A stretch of 64,000 nt of DNA from Vagococcus luciliae. Its GTDB lineage: Bacteria > Bacillota > Bacilli > Lactobacillales > Vagococcaceae. The notes beneath the pieces are model-generated. The model ran no database searches and was not told where the DNA came from. It worked only from the letters and a program-made list of their open reading frames with translations. The DNA lies in the NCBI RefSeq assembly GCF_024637875.1, contig NZ_CP102451.1, positions 1,553,001 to 1,617,000 of the forward strand. The letters are read 5' to 3'. How positions within the stretch are numbered: position 1 is the stretch's first letter; each line of letters starts with the position of its first letter. Positions 51,188 to 61,728 of this stretch are shown piece after piece. The position numbers and the translations under genes are program-made.

Positions 51188-51877
51188 TTAATCTCTACCG
51201 AAAATTCTTACTAACGCTAAGAATAAGTTGACGATATCAAGGTATAAACTTAATGCACAATAAACAGCTAAACCTGATGCTGTTTTCGCACCACTTTCTT
51301 GATAGATTAATTTAATCTTTTGATTATCATATGCAATTAATCCGGCAAAAATGACAACCATTGAATAAGAAATAAAATAATCAACTGGGGCACTTTTTAA
51401 GAAAAATACGTTAATCAGTGTCGCAATAATCACACCAATCACTAAACTATATAAAGCATGACCTATGGCACTTAAATCTTTTTTGATAAACACACCAAGT
51501 AGTGACATCCCAACAAACATAATCGCCGTTGTAACAAACGCACTAACAATGGCTTGTTGATTGTACATCGCAAGCGTGACAGAAATGGTCACACCAGTTA
51601 AAGCGGAATAGGCGATAAACCCAATTAATGATTTAGCTGAATCATTAAACGCATTTTTTCCAAGGTAAACAACTAGTACAAGTTGTGCTATCCACATACC
51701 CCAAAATAGTAATGGATTACCAAAAATAACTGGTAAAACAGATTCAGCAAATACATTAAGCACTAAGTAAGAAATTAAGGCACTAATACCTAAGCCAACT
51801 CCTAAATAACCATATACTTTACTATAAAATTTCGCTAAACCATTTGTATGTTCAATTGTTTGATGTTGTTGATTCAT
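51188..51877 (-). CDS. Bax inhibitor-1 family membrane protein
   Basis: This protein of about 229 residues has seven membrane helices and the BI-1/YccA pattern (FYSKVYGYLGVGLGISALISY, later AYDNQKIKLIYQE and ALSLYLDIVNLFL). The bacterial homologue YetJ is a pH-sensitive calcium leak channel; the role here is inferred. An ATG two codons earlier is too close to GTGAG. The 5' end overlaps the hotdog gene, so they share a transcript. Confidence 0.88.
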   Translation of the reverse strand: MNQQHQTIEHTNGLAKFYSKVYGYLGVGLGISALISYLVLNVFAESVLPVIFGNPLLFWGMWIAQLVLVVYLGKNAFNDSAKSLIGFIAYSALTGVTISVTLAMYNQQAIVSAFVTTAIMFVGMSLLGVFIKKDLSAIGHALYSLVIGVIIATLINVFFLKSAPVDYFISYSMVVIFAGLIAYDNQKIKLIYQESGAKTASGLAVYCALSLYLDIVNLFLALVRIFGRD

Positions 51878-52328
51878 TGACATCTCTCACTTTCTCTTTT
51901 GTATTAAGTTCGACAATAACCACCGAATTTAAAATACGTTCATCATCATAATCATACGCTTTAACAGAAAGTGTCATCGTTCTCTTCAACTCGTCAATGT
52001 TTATGATTTCAAAATGAAAGGTCAATGTTTCACCATGATACACATTTCTTAACAAGTTAAATGTTAGATTCACAATATTCCACCCTGGACCAGGTAAATG
52101 TTTTGAGATATTACTCGAGATAATTCCCATTAGCATGACACTTGGTACAATTGGCGCATCATTAATCGTTTCTTCAGCAAATTCTGTTTGAATAAATAAA
52201 GGGTTCGCATCTTTGGTTAATCCTAGATAGAGTAAAATTTGGCTATCTTCTAAGGTTTCTGTAATGCTTAAAATCTCTCCTTCATTAAATTCCGTAATGG
52301 CTTTAATTTTATTTTTTGACGAATCGAT
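51852..52328 (-). CDS. MaoC-like hotdog protein without a canonical start codon
   Basis: The first ATG at 52136 would give only 94 residues and cut off half of the hotdog fold. The frame upstream is open for 64 more coding codons (EILSITETLEDSQILLYLGL, then KDANPLFIQTEFAEE) back to tandem ATC codons at 52331 and 52328. GGGAGAGG stands directly upstream, and no ATG, GTG or TTG lies between there and the preceding in-frame stop. The full protein is about 158 residues. The hydratase motif D-x-N-P-L-H reads D-A-N-P-L-F, so the catalytic His is lost. A real ATC start, or a sequence error at the start codon, must be considered. It lies between murC and the BI-1 gene. Confidence 0.6.
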   Translation of the reverse strand: MDSSKNKIKAITEFNEGEILSITETLEDSQILLYLGLTKDANPLFIQTEFAEETINDAPIVPSVMLMGIISSNISKHLPGPGWNIVNLTFNLLRNVYHGETLTFHFEIINIDELKRTMTLSVKAYDYDDERILNSVVIVELNTKEKVRDVNESTTSNN

Positions 52329-52379
52329 GATTACCTCTCCCTTCCTTTTTATCTTATCATATCAGAAAACAATCACCAA

Positions 52380-53717
52380 CTACATTGTATTTGGACGAGT
52401 GTTTCCTAATAAACTTTCATACGCCACTTCAAATTTCTGTACGTCTCCTGCTCCCATAAAAATCACAACAGCCTCTTTGTAATCAAGTAGTGGTGACATA
52501 TTTTCTAGTGTAATTAAATCGCCACCTTTTGAAATTTTAACGCCTAAATCTTCAATTTTTACTGAACCAATTTCTTCTCTTGCAGAACCAAAGATATCAC
52601 ATAAATAAACTTGGTCAGCATGATCTAGTGATTCAGCGAATTCATCCAATAACGCAATGGTTCTAGTAAACGTATGTGGTTGGAAGACAGCAATAATTTC
52701 TTTTTCAGGATATTTTTGTCGCGCAGCATCAATGGTCACTTTTATTTCTGCTGGGTGATGCGCATAGTCATCAACAATAATCATATCAGAAACACGTTTT
52801 TCACTAAAGCGACGTTTCACGCCACCAAATGTTAACATCTCTTTGGCGACTAAACTCATATCAAATCCTTCTAAATGAGAAATCGCAATCACGCTTAAAG
52901 CATTTAAAATATTGTGCACGCCATATGTTGGTACTTTAAATGAGCCAATCATGTCCCCTTTATGAAGCACATCAAATGATGACCCTTCAGTTGTTCGCTC
53001 GATATTAACCGCTTGGAAATCATCTGTATCATTTAAACCATAATAGTAGATTGGCACATCTGTTTTCAAGCGTCTTAAGTTTTTATCATCACCAAAGGCA
53101 ATAATCCCTTTTTTCACTTGATTAGCAAATGACTGAAATGCATCAAATACATCTTCAATGCCATGATAATAATCAGGATGATCAAAATCAATATTTGTCA
53201 TAATCGCATAATCAGGCGAATACGCTAAAAAGTGACGTCGGTATTCACATGCTTCAAAACAGAAGAATTTTGCTCCTGGTTCACCATGACCCGTTCCATC
53301 TCCAATTAAATAACTTGTTGGCTCGATTCCAGAAAACACATGAGATAAAAGACCAGTTGTGGTTGTTTTTCCATGAGAACCAGTTACCGCAACACTTGTA
53401 AAGTGCTTAATAAATTCTCCTAAAAATTTATGATAACGAATAACCGGTAATCCTTTTTTAAGTGCGGCTTTTATTTCAATATGACTGTCTGGAAAAGCAT
53501 TCCCAGCGATAACTACCATGTCATCTTGTATATTTACTTCTTGAAATGGTTTAATTGGAATGTTAGCCAATTCTAATTCTCTTTGAGTAAAGATATATTT
53601 GTCAATATCAGATCCTTGTACTGTAAATCCTTTTTGATGCAAAATAAGAGCTAATGCACTCATTCCTGTTCCTTTAATTCCGACAAAGTGGTACGTTTTA
53701 TTTTTATGCAGTTCCAT
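52380..53717 (-). CDS. murC: UDP-N-acetylmuramate--L-alanine ligase
   Basis: This 445-residue ATP-dependent ligase adds L-Ala to UDP-MurNAc in cell-wall synthesis. The Rossmann start [14 protein letters not shown], the ATP loop [14 protein letters not shown] and [10 protein letters not shown] are visible. GAGGAG precedes the ATG. The downstream hotdog gene follows after about 50 bases. Confidence 0.96.
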   Translation of the reverse strand: MELHKNKTYHFVGIKGTGMSALALILHQKGFTVQGSDIDKYIFTQRELELANIPIKPFQEVNIQDDMVVIAGNAFPDSHIEIKAALKKGLPVIRYHKFLGEFIKHFTSVAVTGSHGKTTTTGLLSHVFSGIEPTSYLIGDGTGHGEPGAKFFCFEACEYRRHFLAYSPDYAIMTNIDFDHPDYYHGIEDVFDAFQSFANQVKKGIIAFGDDKNLRRLKTDVPIYYYGLNDTDDFQAVNIERTTEGSSFDVLHKGDMIGSFKVPTYGVHNILNALSVIAISHLEGFDMSLVAKEMLTFGGVKRRFSEKRVSDMIIVDDYAHHPAEIKVTIDAARQKYPEKEIIAVFQPHTFTRTIALLDEFAESLDHADQVYLCDIFGSAREEIGSVKIEDLGVKISKGGDLITLENMSPLLDYKEAVVIFMGAGDVQKFEVAYESLLGNTRPNTM

Positions 53718-53794
53718 AGAAAAGCTCCTCTGTTAATATAATAAATTATTACTATCCTGTATTATCTTACAATTAAGATAACAATTCAATAAAA

Positions 53795-53830
53795 AATACT
53801 TACAAGAATCCACTGATTCCAGTAAGTATT
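53795..53830 (-). terminator. Terminator after the disordered protein gene
   Basis: AATACTTAC...GAATC arms pair over 16 positions with two mismatches, and the minus strand continues with TTTTTTA. It separates the 53834 gene from murC. Confidence 0.82.
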
Positions 53831-53833
53831 TCC

Positions 53834-54631
53834 CTAATCAAAATAAAAGTTGTCTGAGTGTTGACTTGATTCATCTTGCATAATACCAGACAATGATTTT
53901 TCTAATCGATTATTTTTTTTAGCTGATATTGGTGTGGTATCATCAACCATTTCTACTGGGTCTAATTCATCCATCATTAACAAATTATCTTTAGCCGATT
54001 GTCTTAACTCTTTCATGACTTGTGTTGATTCAATGTCACTATTACTAGCTGGTTTATCATCAATCAATGATGCTGGAATATACTTAGGTTTGAATAAATC
54101 TTGTGGGTTTTCTCCAGGTAAGTGATAAGAAGATTCAAATGGTTTACGATTATTATGTCGTTTACGGTATTTAGCTTGGCCATTTTGATCTGTCTCATAT
54201 AACTTATTAGAAAAAGATGATTGTGGTGCTTTATATTCTTGTTCACTAGGCTCAGCATAAACCTGATTATTCATCTTCTTAATTTCAATATTGCTACTAT
54301 TTAAGTTAACCGTCTTTTCTGCCGTTTTCTTTGGTGTCACCGTTTTAGAAGTCACTGGTGTTTTAGCTTTTTTTACGTTAATTTTTTGTTGCACACTTCG
54401 ATTCGGTTCAGCTCGTTCGATTTCCATCTCTGGCAAACCATCTTCCCCAAAATATTTTGGTTCAGAAACCATTTCGATAGGATCTAAGATAACTGTGTCA
54501 TTTTCTTGACTACTCACAGTTCGTTTAGCATTATCACCCAACTGTTGTGATGTTCTATTTAATTTGACTCCTGTCTCATCATCATAAACAGGAAATCTAA
54601 AGTGTTTACGCTTATCAGAAAAATTCATCAT
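53834..54631 (-). CDS. Disordered protein upstream of murC, possible motor-less SftA relic
   Basis: This 265-residue soluble protein is highly charged and low in hydrophobics, so mostly disordered. Two copies of a short motif, LDPIEMV (about residues 50-56) and LDPVEMV (about 222-228), stand near each end. LFKPKYIPASLIDD in the second half resembles the short conserved motif ahead of the motor in FtsK/SftA-type DNA translocases. In Bacillus the gene beside murC is sftA, which has a disordered N-terminal part. Here no ATPase motor follows; the gene ends with its own stop and terminator. The relation to SftA is a guess from position and one motif. AAAGGA precedes tandem ATG codons. Confidence 0.45.
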   Translation of the reverse strand: MMNFSDKRKHFRFPVYDDETGVKLNRTSQQLGDNAKRTVSSQENDTVILDPIEMVSEPKYFGEDGLPEMEIERAEPNRSVQQKINVKKAKTPVTSKTVTPKKTAEKTVNLNSSNIEIKKMNNQVYAEPSEQEYKAPQSSFSNKLYETDQNGQAKYRKRHNNRKPFESSYHLPGENPQDLFKPKYIPASLIDDKPASNSDIESTQVMKELRQSAKDNLLMMDELDPVEMVDDTTPISAKKNNRLEKSLSGIMQDESSQHSDNFYFD

Positions 54632-54711
54632 TTATCATTCCTTTAATTTCACTTTATTTATTCTAACATACCTCTAGATAGAAAACATCTAATTTAACGT
54701 TAAATAAATAA

Positions 54712-54739
54712 AAAGTACAAAGATTTAACTTTGTACTTT
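54712..54739 (-). terminator. Terminator after the small membrane protein gene
   Basis: AAAGTACAAAG and CTTTGTACTTT form a perfect 11-bp stem, followed by Ts on the minus strand. Confidence 0.88.
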
Positions 54740-54749
54740 CCTTGTTTAT

Positions 54750-55073
54750 TTAGTGAAATAAATGCCATAGAAACGGTATATACACATCTAACAGTGGGGC
54801 AAGAATACCAAAAAGAATTAAACTAACACCAAAAATAGATAACACAATACCGCTAACCTTACGCGATTTTTTCAACATGTAAAAGATTAATACAACAATA
54901 AGAGCAACTGCCAATAAAATAGCTAGCTCAACTGAGCCCATATTTAAAGTATTTCCATTCATTAGTGGTTTAATAATTTGAGAATATAAAAACCAAATTA
55001 ATTCAATCACATAAATAACCAAAAACCCTTTTAATAATAAGCGATATTTATTGTTCGACTGATTATTTGCCAT
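54750..55073 (-). CDS. Small three-helix membrane protein
   Basis: This 107-residue protein has a polar start (MANNQSNNKYR) and three membrane helices. The last helix includes FGILAPLLDVYIPFL. The ATG at 55073 follows GGGAGGAG with good spacing; a longer frame upstream has no such site. I do not recognise the family. It is a single gene between two terminators. Confidence 0.65.
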   Translation of the reverse strand: MANNQSNNKYRLLLKGFLVIYVIELIWFLYSQIIKPLMNGNTLNMGSVELAILLAVALIVVLIFYMLKKSRKVSGIVLSIFGVSLILFGILAPLLDVYIPFLWHLFH

Positions 55074-55167
55074 TAATTCACTCCTCCCTTCTATATAGCA
55101 CAATACGCATTATACCAAACTAAATAGCTTTTGTTAATCTTATTTAGTACCCATTCAATAAAAAAAA

Positions 55168-55185
55168 CTAGCCCTAAGGACTAGT
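55168..55185 (-). terminator. Terminator after the osmC-like gene
   Basis: ACTAGTCC and GGGCTAGT pair (one G-U) around TTA on the minus strand, followed by TTTTTTTT. Confidence 0.85.
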
Positions 55186-55197
55186 CTAGTGAAAAAA

Positions 55198-55635
55198 TTA
55201 TTTAATAATATACGATTCCATTTCAGGAGCGTTTTCAATTGTATCTGCTACTGGACATGTTTTGTTGATAAAACGCACGTAATCAGCAATTTCTTCGTCT
55301 GTATTATCAGCGTCGATATAAAAGTTTGACACGATTTTAGAAAAACCAACTTTAGCATTTGGATTTTTTCCTGAAAAACCATCTGTATCTAATTCGCCTT
55401 CTACTTCTACTTTGATAGATTTTAGATTAATTTTATGATAAGCGGCAAAGCTTTTAGCTACAATGACCTTACAAGCCCCTAATGCACCTAATAACGCTTC
55501 CACTGGATTCATTCCAGTATCATTTCCGCCTAGATTTTTAGGTTCATCTAATACAAATTCAAAACCTCTTGATTTTACGGAAACTTGTACTCCTTGAGTA
55601 TTCTCTGCTACTGTTTTAAATGTTTGAACTGTCAT
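55198..55635 (-). CDS. OsmC/Ohr family peroxide-protection protein
   Basis: This 145-residue protein has the OsmC fold with the two catalytic cysteines in LGALGACKVIVAKSF and NKTCPVADTI. An arginine for the thiol network may lie in the first strands (VSVKSRGFEF). Members reduce organic hydroperoxides with thiols; the sub-type here resembles the YhfA group more than Ohr. AGGAGG precedes the ATG. It is a single gene. Confidence 0.88.
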   Translation of the reverse strand: MTVQTFKTVAENTQGVQVSVKSRGFEFVLDEPKNLGGNDTGMNPVEALLGALGACKVIVAKSFAAYHKINLKSIKVEVEGELDTDGFSGKNPNAKVGFSKIVSNFYIDADNTDEEIADYVRFINKTCPVADTIENAPEMESYIIK

Positions 55636-55856
55636 ACTAACTTCCTCCTAATCTAATATACCTCTTATGGTATCACAAAATAATTATTTTTAAACTCAAA
55701 TGACGTTATTTTACTAAAATCCTATCATTTAAAAACGCTCTCAATCTTATTATTTCACTCATCATTACTTAAAAGAGTAATATAATTGGAAAATAACATA
55801 AAAAAAATCAATATGATTGCTTTATAAATACAATGAAACCTGTCAGATCAAATAAA

Positions 55857-55887
55857 AAAAAGAAGCCATAATAGTCGCTTCTTTTTA
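55857..55887 (-). terminator. Terminator after the DUF5052 lipoprotein gene
   Basis: AAGAAGC and GCTTCTT pair around a 10-base loop on the minus strand, followed by TTTTTTTT, ten bases after the stop at 55898. Confidence 0.8.
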
Positions 55888-55897
55888 ATATTAAAGA

Positions 55898-56500
55898 TTA
55901 ATCAACTAACGCCTTATCATAGATTGTGTAGTCACATCGGTAAATAAACAAATATTTTCCATCAATTAAAATCCCCGTACTTTTTGGCACATCCGTTGAA
56001 TACATTGATACTTTATTTCCAGCATAGGTAGCCAGTGGGGTTCCATTTTGGCTTCTTATCAAAATCACTTTGTTTTTTCCTTTAAACGAATTACTAAAAT
56101 CATTCACCATTGAATTGATCATTGGTACGCTTCTTTTAGTGTTGTTGATATCTACTTTGTCAGCATATTCATCAAAAATATTCGTCAACCCTTTTTCTTC
56201 GATAATCATTGATGAGCCAACATGATGCATTTCATTTCTACCAACAGTGATTTGAATGACACTGGAATCTTTACTATCTTCATCTGTGTCAAAAGTATCA
56301 TCCCGTTCAATTTTGACTGATTTTCCTTGAATTTGATCCATCACTTGACTTTGTTCATCATACGTTCTAACAGTCATCTCTAAACCTTTAAAACTTTGTT
56401 CAAACTGTTTAAATGAATTCATAATATCTTGGCAACCTGATAACATGATTACTGTCATACTTAATAATCCCACTACTAATAATTGTTTTTTATGTTTCAT
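55898..56500 (-). CDS. DUF5052-like lipoprotein
   Basis: This 200-residue protein has a signal peptide with lipobox LSGC (Cys23), so it is anchored outside the membrane. The mature domain contains KGLEMTVRTYDEQSQVMDQI and a later HHVGSSMIIEEKGL, a pattern I associate with DUF5052 lipoproteins of streptococci and enterococci. The function is unknown. AGGAG precedes the ATG. It lies between the osmC-like gene and clpB with its own terminators. Confidence 0.75.
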   Translation of the reverse strand: MKHKKQLLVVGLLSMTVIMLSGCQDIMNSFKQFEQSFKGLEMTVRTYDEQSQVMDQIQGKSVKIERDDTFDTDEDSKDSSVIQITVGRNEMHHVGSSMIIEEKGLTNIFDEYADKVDINNTKRSVPMINSMVNDFSNSFKGKNKVILIRSQNGTPLATYAGNKVSMYSTDVPKSTGILIDGKYLFIYRCDYTIYDKALVD

Positions 56501-56522
56501 GATTAGCTCCTCTCCTTACTAA

Positions 56523-56556
56523 AAAAAGCAAAGATGATTTAACATCTTTGCTTTTT
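56523..56556 (-). terminator. Terminator after clpB
   Basis: AAAAAGCAAAGATG and CATCTTTGCTTTTT form a perfect 14-bp stem six bases after the clpB stop. Confidence 0.92.
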
Positions 56557-56562
56557 ATTATA

Positions 56563-59160
56563 CTACTCTTCAGTTTGTAATGCAGTAAATGATAATTTAC
56601 CATCTACTACTTCAATCATGACGTCTGTTTTAGGACCAATTTTTCCAGCCACAATTTCTTTAGCAAGAGGTGTTTCCACTTCTTTCGTTAAGAAACGTTT
56701 AATTGGACGAGCCCCGTAGATTGGGTCGTATGCTTGTTCGGCAATCCAAGTTTTCGCTTCATCAGAGATTGTTAATTGAATATCTTGATGTGATAAACGA
56801 CGAGTTAAGCTTTCAGTCATTTTCACGATGATATCTTTCACATTGTCTAGACTAAGTGGACTAAACAAGATAGTATCATCAATTCGGTTTAAGAATTCAG
56901 GTTTAAAGTGGCCGCGTAACATTTCAAGTACACCTTCTTTAGCACTTTCTGATACGTTTCCATCTTCATCTACGCCATCAAGTAATAATTGAGACCCAAT
57001 ATTACTTGTCATGATTAACACAGTGTTTTTAAAGTCAACGACACGACCTTTAGAGTCAGTCAAACGACCATCATCCAATACTTGAAGTAAAATGTTAAAC
57101 ACATCTGGATGAGCTTTTTCAATTTCATCAAGTAAAACAATGGTGTATGGACTTCTTCTTACTGCCTCTGTTAATTGGCCGCCTTCTTCGTAACCAACAT
57201 AGCCAGGAGGAGCTCCGACTAAACGAGACACGCTATGTTTTTCCATGTACTCACTCATGTCCAAACGTACCATGTGGTCTTCAGAATCAAATAAGTTTTC
57301 AGCTAATGATTTCGCTAACTCTGTTTTACCCACGCCAGTAGGTCCTAAGAATAGGAATGAGCCAAGTGGACGATTAGGATCTTGCAATCCAGCACGAGAA
57401 CGAATCACCGCGTCAGACACGGCATCGACTGCCTCATCTTGACCAATCACACGTTTATGGAGTGTTTCATTTAAACGCAAGATTTTTTCTCTTTCGCCTT
57501 CTTCAAGTCGTTTCACAGGGATACCAGTCAAACGACCAACTACAACTGCGATTTCTTTGTCAGTTACCACTTCTTGTACCATACGGCCATCATGTTTTTC
57601 TTTTTCTTCTAATTCTTTTAACTCTTTTTCAAGTTTTGGAATCGTTCCATGACGTAACACAGCAGCTTCTTCTAAATCGTAGTTACTTTCTGCGTTTTCA
57701 AGTTGTGTTCTAGCTTGATCTAACTCAGAACGTTTTTCATTTACTTTGTTTAATTCTTCTTTCTCAGTTTCCCATTGCATTTTAAGCGTATTAGCTTCTT
57801 CTCTTAACTCTGCTAATTCACCTTGAAGAATGTCTAAACGTTTTTTACTTGCGTCGTCATCTTCCTTTTTAAGTGCCGCTTCTTCAATTTCTAACTGCAT
57901 CAAACGTCTAGTTACTTGGTCTAATTCAGTTGGCATAGAATTCATCTCAACACGAATGGTTGCACACGCTTCATCGACTAAGTCAATCGCTTTATCTGGT
58001 AAATAACGATCAGTGATGTAGCGGTTAGATAATGTACTTGCAGCAACTAACGCATTATCATGAATGTTTACTCCATGATGGATTTCAAAACGTTCTTTCA
58101 ATCCACGTAAAATACTAATGGTATCTTCAACAGTCGGTTCTTTCACTAATACTTTTTGGAAACGTCTTTCTAAGGCTTTATCAGTTTCCATGTATTCACG
58201 GTACTCATCAAGAGTAGTTGCCCCAATACAATGCAACTCACCACGAGCAAGCATTGGTTTAAGTAAGTTTCCGGCATCCATACTACCTTCTGTTTTACCA
58301 GCACCTACTATTGTATGAATTTCATCGATGAACAAAATAATTTCGCCATCGCTATTTTTGACTTCTTTTAGAACTGCTTTTAGACGTTCTTCAAATTCAC
58401 CTCTGAATTTAGCTCCAGCAATTAATGAACCCATATCTAAAGAGATAATGGTTTTATTTTTTAAGTTTTCAGGAACGTCTTTTTTCACAATACGTTGTGC
58501 TAATCCTTCGATGATGGCTGTTTTACCAACACCAGGTTCACCGATTAATACTGGATTATTTTTTGTTTTACGTGATAAAATACGAATCACATCACGAATT
58601 TCTTCGTCACGCCCTATGATTGGGTCTTGTTTCCCAGATTTTACTGCTTCATTAAGGTTTGTTCCGTATTTTTCTAGTGCTTCATATTGTTCTTCTTGAT
58701 TTTGACTAGTCACACGTTCTCCTCCTCTCAAATCTTTTATTCGCTCAGTTAACTCCGCTTCTGTCACCTTTTGAGCCATTAAGAAACGAGTTAAGCTGAA
58801 ATTTTTTAATTTCATTAACGCTAATATAACCACTTCGGTTGATAAATAGTCATCATTAAAACTTTCTCTAATCTTGTCAGCTTCTTGCAATAAGTGAAAC
58901 AAGTTTTGACTTAAGTTTTGTCCATATTGCACATTTCCACTAACGGTTGGTAATTTATCTAATTCATTATCGACTTCTCTTTCAAATGCATCAACATCTA
59001 AGCCAATACCGGCATATAAGTTTCTTGCAAAATGATTGGGTTGTAAGAATATTTTCCATAAGTGGACAATATCAATCTCTTGATTTTTTCGAGTGACTGC
59101 AACTTGTTGCGCTTCTGCAATAGCTTGTTGCAATGTCGTAGTCATTTTTTCTATATTCAT
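56563..59160 (-). CDS. clpB: Disaggregase ClpB
   Basis: This 865-residue AAA+ chaperone extracts aggregated proteins with DnaK. The N-terminal Clp_N domain (1-150) is followed by the first AAA module (GEPGVGKTA and LFIDEIHT). The coiled-coil M-domain spans about 410-525. The second AAA module has GPTGVGKTE and [12 protein letters not shown]. The length fits ClpB rather than ClpC or ClpE, and no zinc finger is present. A CtsR operator overlaps its promoter. Confidence 0.96.
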   Translation of the reverse strand: MNIEKMTTTLQQAIAEAQQVAVTRKNQEIDIVHLWKIFLQPNHFARNLYAGIGLDVDAFEREVDNELDKLPTVSGNVQYGQNLSQNLFHLLQEADKIRESFNDDYLSTEVVILALMKLKNFSLTRFLMAQKVTEAELTERIKDLRGGERVTSQNQEEQYEALEKYGTNLNEAVKSGKQDPIIGRDEEIRDVIRILSRKTKNNPVLIGEPGVGKTAIIEGLAQRIVKKDVPENLKNKTIISLDMGSLIAGAKFRGEFEERLKAVLKEVKNSDGEIILFIDEIHTIVGAGKTEGSMDAGNLLKPMLARGELHCIGATTLDEYREYMETDKALERRFQKVLVKEPTVEDTISILRGLKERFEIHHGVNIHDNALVAASTLSNRYITDRYLPDKAIDLVDEACATIRVEMNSMPTELDQVTRRLMQLEIEEAALKKEDDDASKKRLDILQGELAELREEANTLKMQWETEKEELNKVNEKRSELDQARTQLENAESNYDLEEAAVLRHGTIPKLEKELKELEEKEKHDGRMVQEVVTDKEIAVVVGRLTGIPVKRLEEGEREKILRLNETLHKRVIGQDEAVDAVSDAVIRSRAGLQDPNRPLGSFLFLGPTGVGKTELAKSLAENLFDSEDHMVRLDMSEYMEKHSVSRLVGAPPGYVGYEEGGQLTEAVRRSPYTIVLLDEIEKAHPDVFNILLQVLDDGRLTDSKGRVVDFKNTVLIMTSNIGSQLLLDGVDEDGNVSESAKEGVLEMLRGHFKPEFLNRIDDTILFSPLSLDNVKDIIVKMTESLTRRLSHQDIQLTISDEAKTWIAEQAYDPIYGARPIKRFLTKEVETPLAKEIVAGKIGPKTDVMIEVVDGKLSFTALQTEE

Positions 59161-59193
59161 ATCAATACCCCCTTGTTCTTAACTACATTATTT

Positions 59194-59222
59194 ATTTTAC
59201 ACTTTAGGTCAAAATAGGTCAA
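59194..59222 (-). promoter_or_regulatory. Promoter of clpB
   Basis: On the minus strand TTGACC (59222-59217) and TAAAAT (59199-59194) are 17 bp apart, about 35 bp ahead of the ATG. The CtsR operator overlaps the -35 and the spacer. Confidence 0.8.
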
Positions 59223-59223
59223 A
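59207..59223. promoter_or_regulatory. CtsR operator
   Basis: Two GGTCAAA heptads (59207-59213 and 59217-59223) are spaced by ATA, matching the CtsR consensus tandem heptad exactly. clpB should be repressed by CtsR and released by heat. Confidence 0.92.
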
Positions 59224-59330
59224 CAAAAAGACTCGATGTTTGACTATAAATTTATTGTAATCAATCATTTAATGGATAACGACATTTTTTTGCGCTTTTA
59301 ACCGACAGAATCTACCAAAAGACACAAAAA

Positions 59331-59352
59331 AGACTCGATTATCACCGAGTCT
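59331..59352 (-). terminator. Terminator after pepT
   Basis: AGACTCG and CGAGTCT pair around an 8-base loop, with a T-run on the minus strand, just after the pepT stop. Confidence 0.8.
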
Positions 59353-59360
59353 TCATATTT

Positions 59361-60605
59361 TTAGGCTTTTGCTTCATTTAATTTAACAATTTCGACAATT
59401 AAGCTGGTTGCTTTTTCCATGCTTTCAACTGCCACATATTCAAAACGTCCATGCATGTTTTCTCCACCAGCGAAAATATTTGGTGTTGGTAAGCCCATGT
59501 AAGAAATTTTAGAACCGTCTGTTCCACCACGTACAGGTGCTTTATTTGGTTCAATGTCTAAATTACGCATGGCTTCGTCTACTAAATCAATGATACTCAT
59601 ATCTTTTTCGATGACTTCACGCATATTATAGTATTGATCAAACAGATTTAATGACACACGTTCTTGACCAAATCCGTTGTTAAATTCTTTTACGATGGAT
59701 TCAATTAAAGCTTTACGTGCTTCAAATTTTTCACGATCATGATCACGAATAATGTAAGTCATAGTTGCTTCATCAGGCACACCATCTAATTGTAATAAAT
59801 GGAAGAATCCTTCATAACCATCTGTTTTTTCAGGGACTTCATCTTGTGGTAATTTATTATGTAAATCAATCGCTACTTGTAACGCATTAATCATTGTGTC
59901 TTTTGCTGTACCCGGATGGACATTTTTACCTTCAATTGAAATTTCAGCTTGAGCAGCGCTAAATGTTTCAAATTGTAATTCACCAACTGGTCCACCATCC
60001 ATTGTATAAGCAAAGTCTACTGGGAATTCTTCGACGTTAAATTTATCCGCTCCAACACCGATTTCTTCATCCGGACCAAATGCTACCATGATTTTACCGT
60101 GTTTAATTTCTGGATGATTCACTAAATATTCCATCGCTGTCATAATTTCAGCAATCCCTGATTTATCATCAGCACCTAAAAGAGTTGAACCATCCGTTGT
60201 AATCAATGTTTGACCTTTATAGTTAGCTAAGTTAGGGAAATCTTTAACTGTTAACTTAAACTTGCCTTCTTTGTCTAAAGGAATATCACTTTGACCATCA
60301 TAATTTTCTACAAATTGTGGGTTCACACCAACAGCGTTAAAATCAGCTGTATCCATATGCGCGATAAATCCAATACTACGCACGTCTTTATCAGTATTGC
60401 TTGGTAAAGTAGCAATCACAAACCCATTTTCTTCGTTATGGAATACATCTGACATCCCAATATCTTCTAATTCTTTTTTCAACTCTTTCGCAAAGGCAAT
60501 TTGAGTTGGTGTTGATGGTGTTGTCTTGCTTGTTGCGTCCGATCTTGTTTCTGTCTTAACATACTTGATAAATCTTGGTACTAAATTTGTATACATAATT
60601 GACAC
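59361..60605 (-). CDS. pepT: Peptidase T (tripeptide aminopeptidase)
   Basis: This 414-residue zinc aminopeptidase of the M20B family removes N-terminal residues from tripeptides. Metal ligands lie in [22 protein letters not shown] and [31 protein letters not shown] is the C-terminal signature. It starts five bases after the Nif3-like gene stop, so it belongs to the trmK-nif3-pepT operon. Confidence 0.95.
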   Translation of the reverse strand: MSIMYTNLVPRFIKYVKTETRSDATSKTTPSTPTQIAFAKELKKELEDIGMSDVFHNEENGFVIATLPSNTDKDVRSIGFIAHMDTADFNAVGVNPQFVENYDGQSDIPLDKEGKFKLTVKDFPNLANYKGQTLITTDGSTLLGADDKSGIAEIMTAMEYLVNHPEIKHGKIMVAFGPDEEIGVGADKFNVEEFPVDFAYTMDGGPVGELQFETFSAAQAEISIEGKNVHPGTAKDTMINALQVAIDLHNKLPQDEVPEKTDGYEGFFHLLQLDGVPDEATMTYIIRDHDREKFEARKALIESIVKEFNNGFGQERVSLNLFDQYYNMREVIEKDMSIIDLVDEAMRNLDIEPNKAPVRGGTDGSKISYMGLPTPNIFAGGENMHGRFEYVAVESMEKATSLIVEIVKLNEAKA

Positions 60606-60609
60606 TCCC

Positions 60610-61728
60610 TTATATTATTTCAAATGGATTGGTATTCACGTCACTTTCGATAAACGTCACATCCCAATCATTTTGTTGTTTCCATTGATTAAATAAATCA
60701 ACATAATATTTTTTACATACTGACTCAATATAATGACCTGGATCTATTACTGACAAACCTTCTTCCATCATATCATGAGCCGTATGGTAATACACATCTC
60801 CAGTAATATACACATCTGCCCCTTTTTTAAGGGCATCTTTATAAAATTTCTCACCACTACCACCACAAATAGCCACTGTTTTTACTTGTTTATCTTTTGT
60901 GTCAGTCGTTAAACGAATGGCATTTAAGCCAAATGTCTGTTTAACTTTTTCAACAAAATCAAGCAATGGAATTGGTTGTACCAGAGTACCAATACGACCG
61001 ATTCCATATGTTTTTGATATGTTTTCTAATGGAAAAATATCAAACATAGGCTCTTCATATGGGTGATACTCATTAATAATTGACAACACTGTTGGGTACT
61101 GTTGCGGTAAAAACATCACTTCGATTTTTTCTTCTTCAACACTTGTTAATTCATGATTGACACCAATTGCTGGTTGAGCCTTTTCAAGTGGACGAAAACG
61201 ACCTGTTCCACTAGATGAAAAACTTGTGTAATCATAGTCATGAGAGGCACCGATACCTGCTTCACCAAACGCTTCTCTCAGTGACTCTGCATGAGTTGTC
61301 GGCACATAAACCACTAACTTACGGTAAAAATATTCATGAGTTTGACGTAAATAATCCGTTGCGTCAATACCCAACATATCGCAAAACAAATCATTCAACC
61401 CATTGTCAACAATATCCATATTTGTGTGTGCTGCGTAGACCGCAATGTCATGTTTCAATAAGTCAGCATACATTTTAGTTTGAAAATCATCGACCAACAA
61501 ATGCTTAACTGGACGAAAAATCGGCGGATGTTTCGCCACGATTAAATCAATCTTTTTATCAATCGCTTCTTGCACCACATCCGGTCTAACATCTAATGTC
61601 ATCATCACGCGGTTAATTGGTTTATTAAGCGTCCCAATATGTAACCCAACTGGATCATTATCTTCAGCAAGTTCTAGTGGTACGACTGATTCAAATTGTT
61701 TAATAAATTCAGCTCCTGTTATTTTCAC
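60610..61728 (-). CDS. Nif3-like dinuclear metal protein (GTP cyclohydrolase 1 type 2 family)
   Basis: This 372-residue protein has the Nif3 fold with metal ligands in [22 protein letters not shown] and [11 protein letters not shown]. The middle insert of about 100 residues (residues 130-230) is the PII-like domain present in longer Firmicutes members. It overlaps trmK by four bases, a pairing found throughout Firmicutes. The biochemical role is not settled. Confidence 0.92.
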   Translation of the reverse strand: MKITGAEFIKQFESVVPLELAEDNDPVGLHIGTLNKPINRVMMTLDVRPDVVQEAIDKKIDLIVAKHPPIFRPVKHLLVDDFQTKMYADLLKHDIAVYAAHTNMDIVDNGLNDLFCDMLGIDATDYLRQTHEYFYRKLVVYVPTTHAESLREAFGEAGIGASHDYDYTSFSSSGTGRFRPLEKAQPAIGVNHELTSVEEEKIEVMFLPQQYPTVLSIINEYHPYEEPMFDIFPLENISKTYGIGRIGTLVQPIPLLDFVEKVKQTFGLNAIRLTTDTKDKQVKTVAICGGSGEKFYKDALKKGADVYITGDVYYHTAHDMMEEGLSVIDPGHYIESVCKKYYVDLFNQWKQQNDWDVTFIESDVNTNPFEII

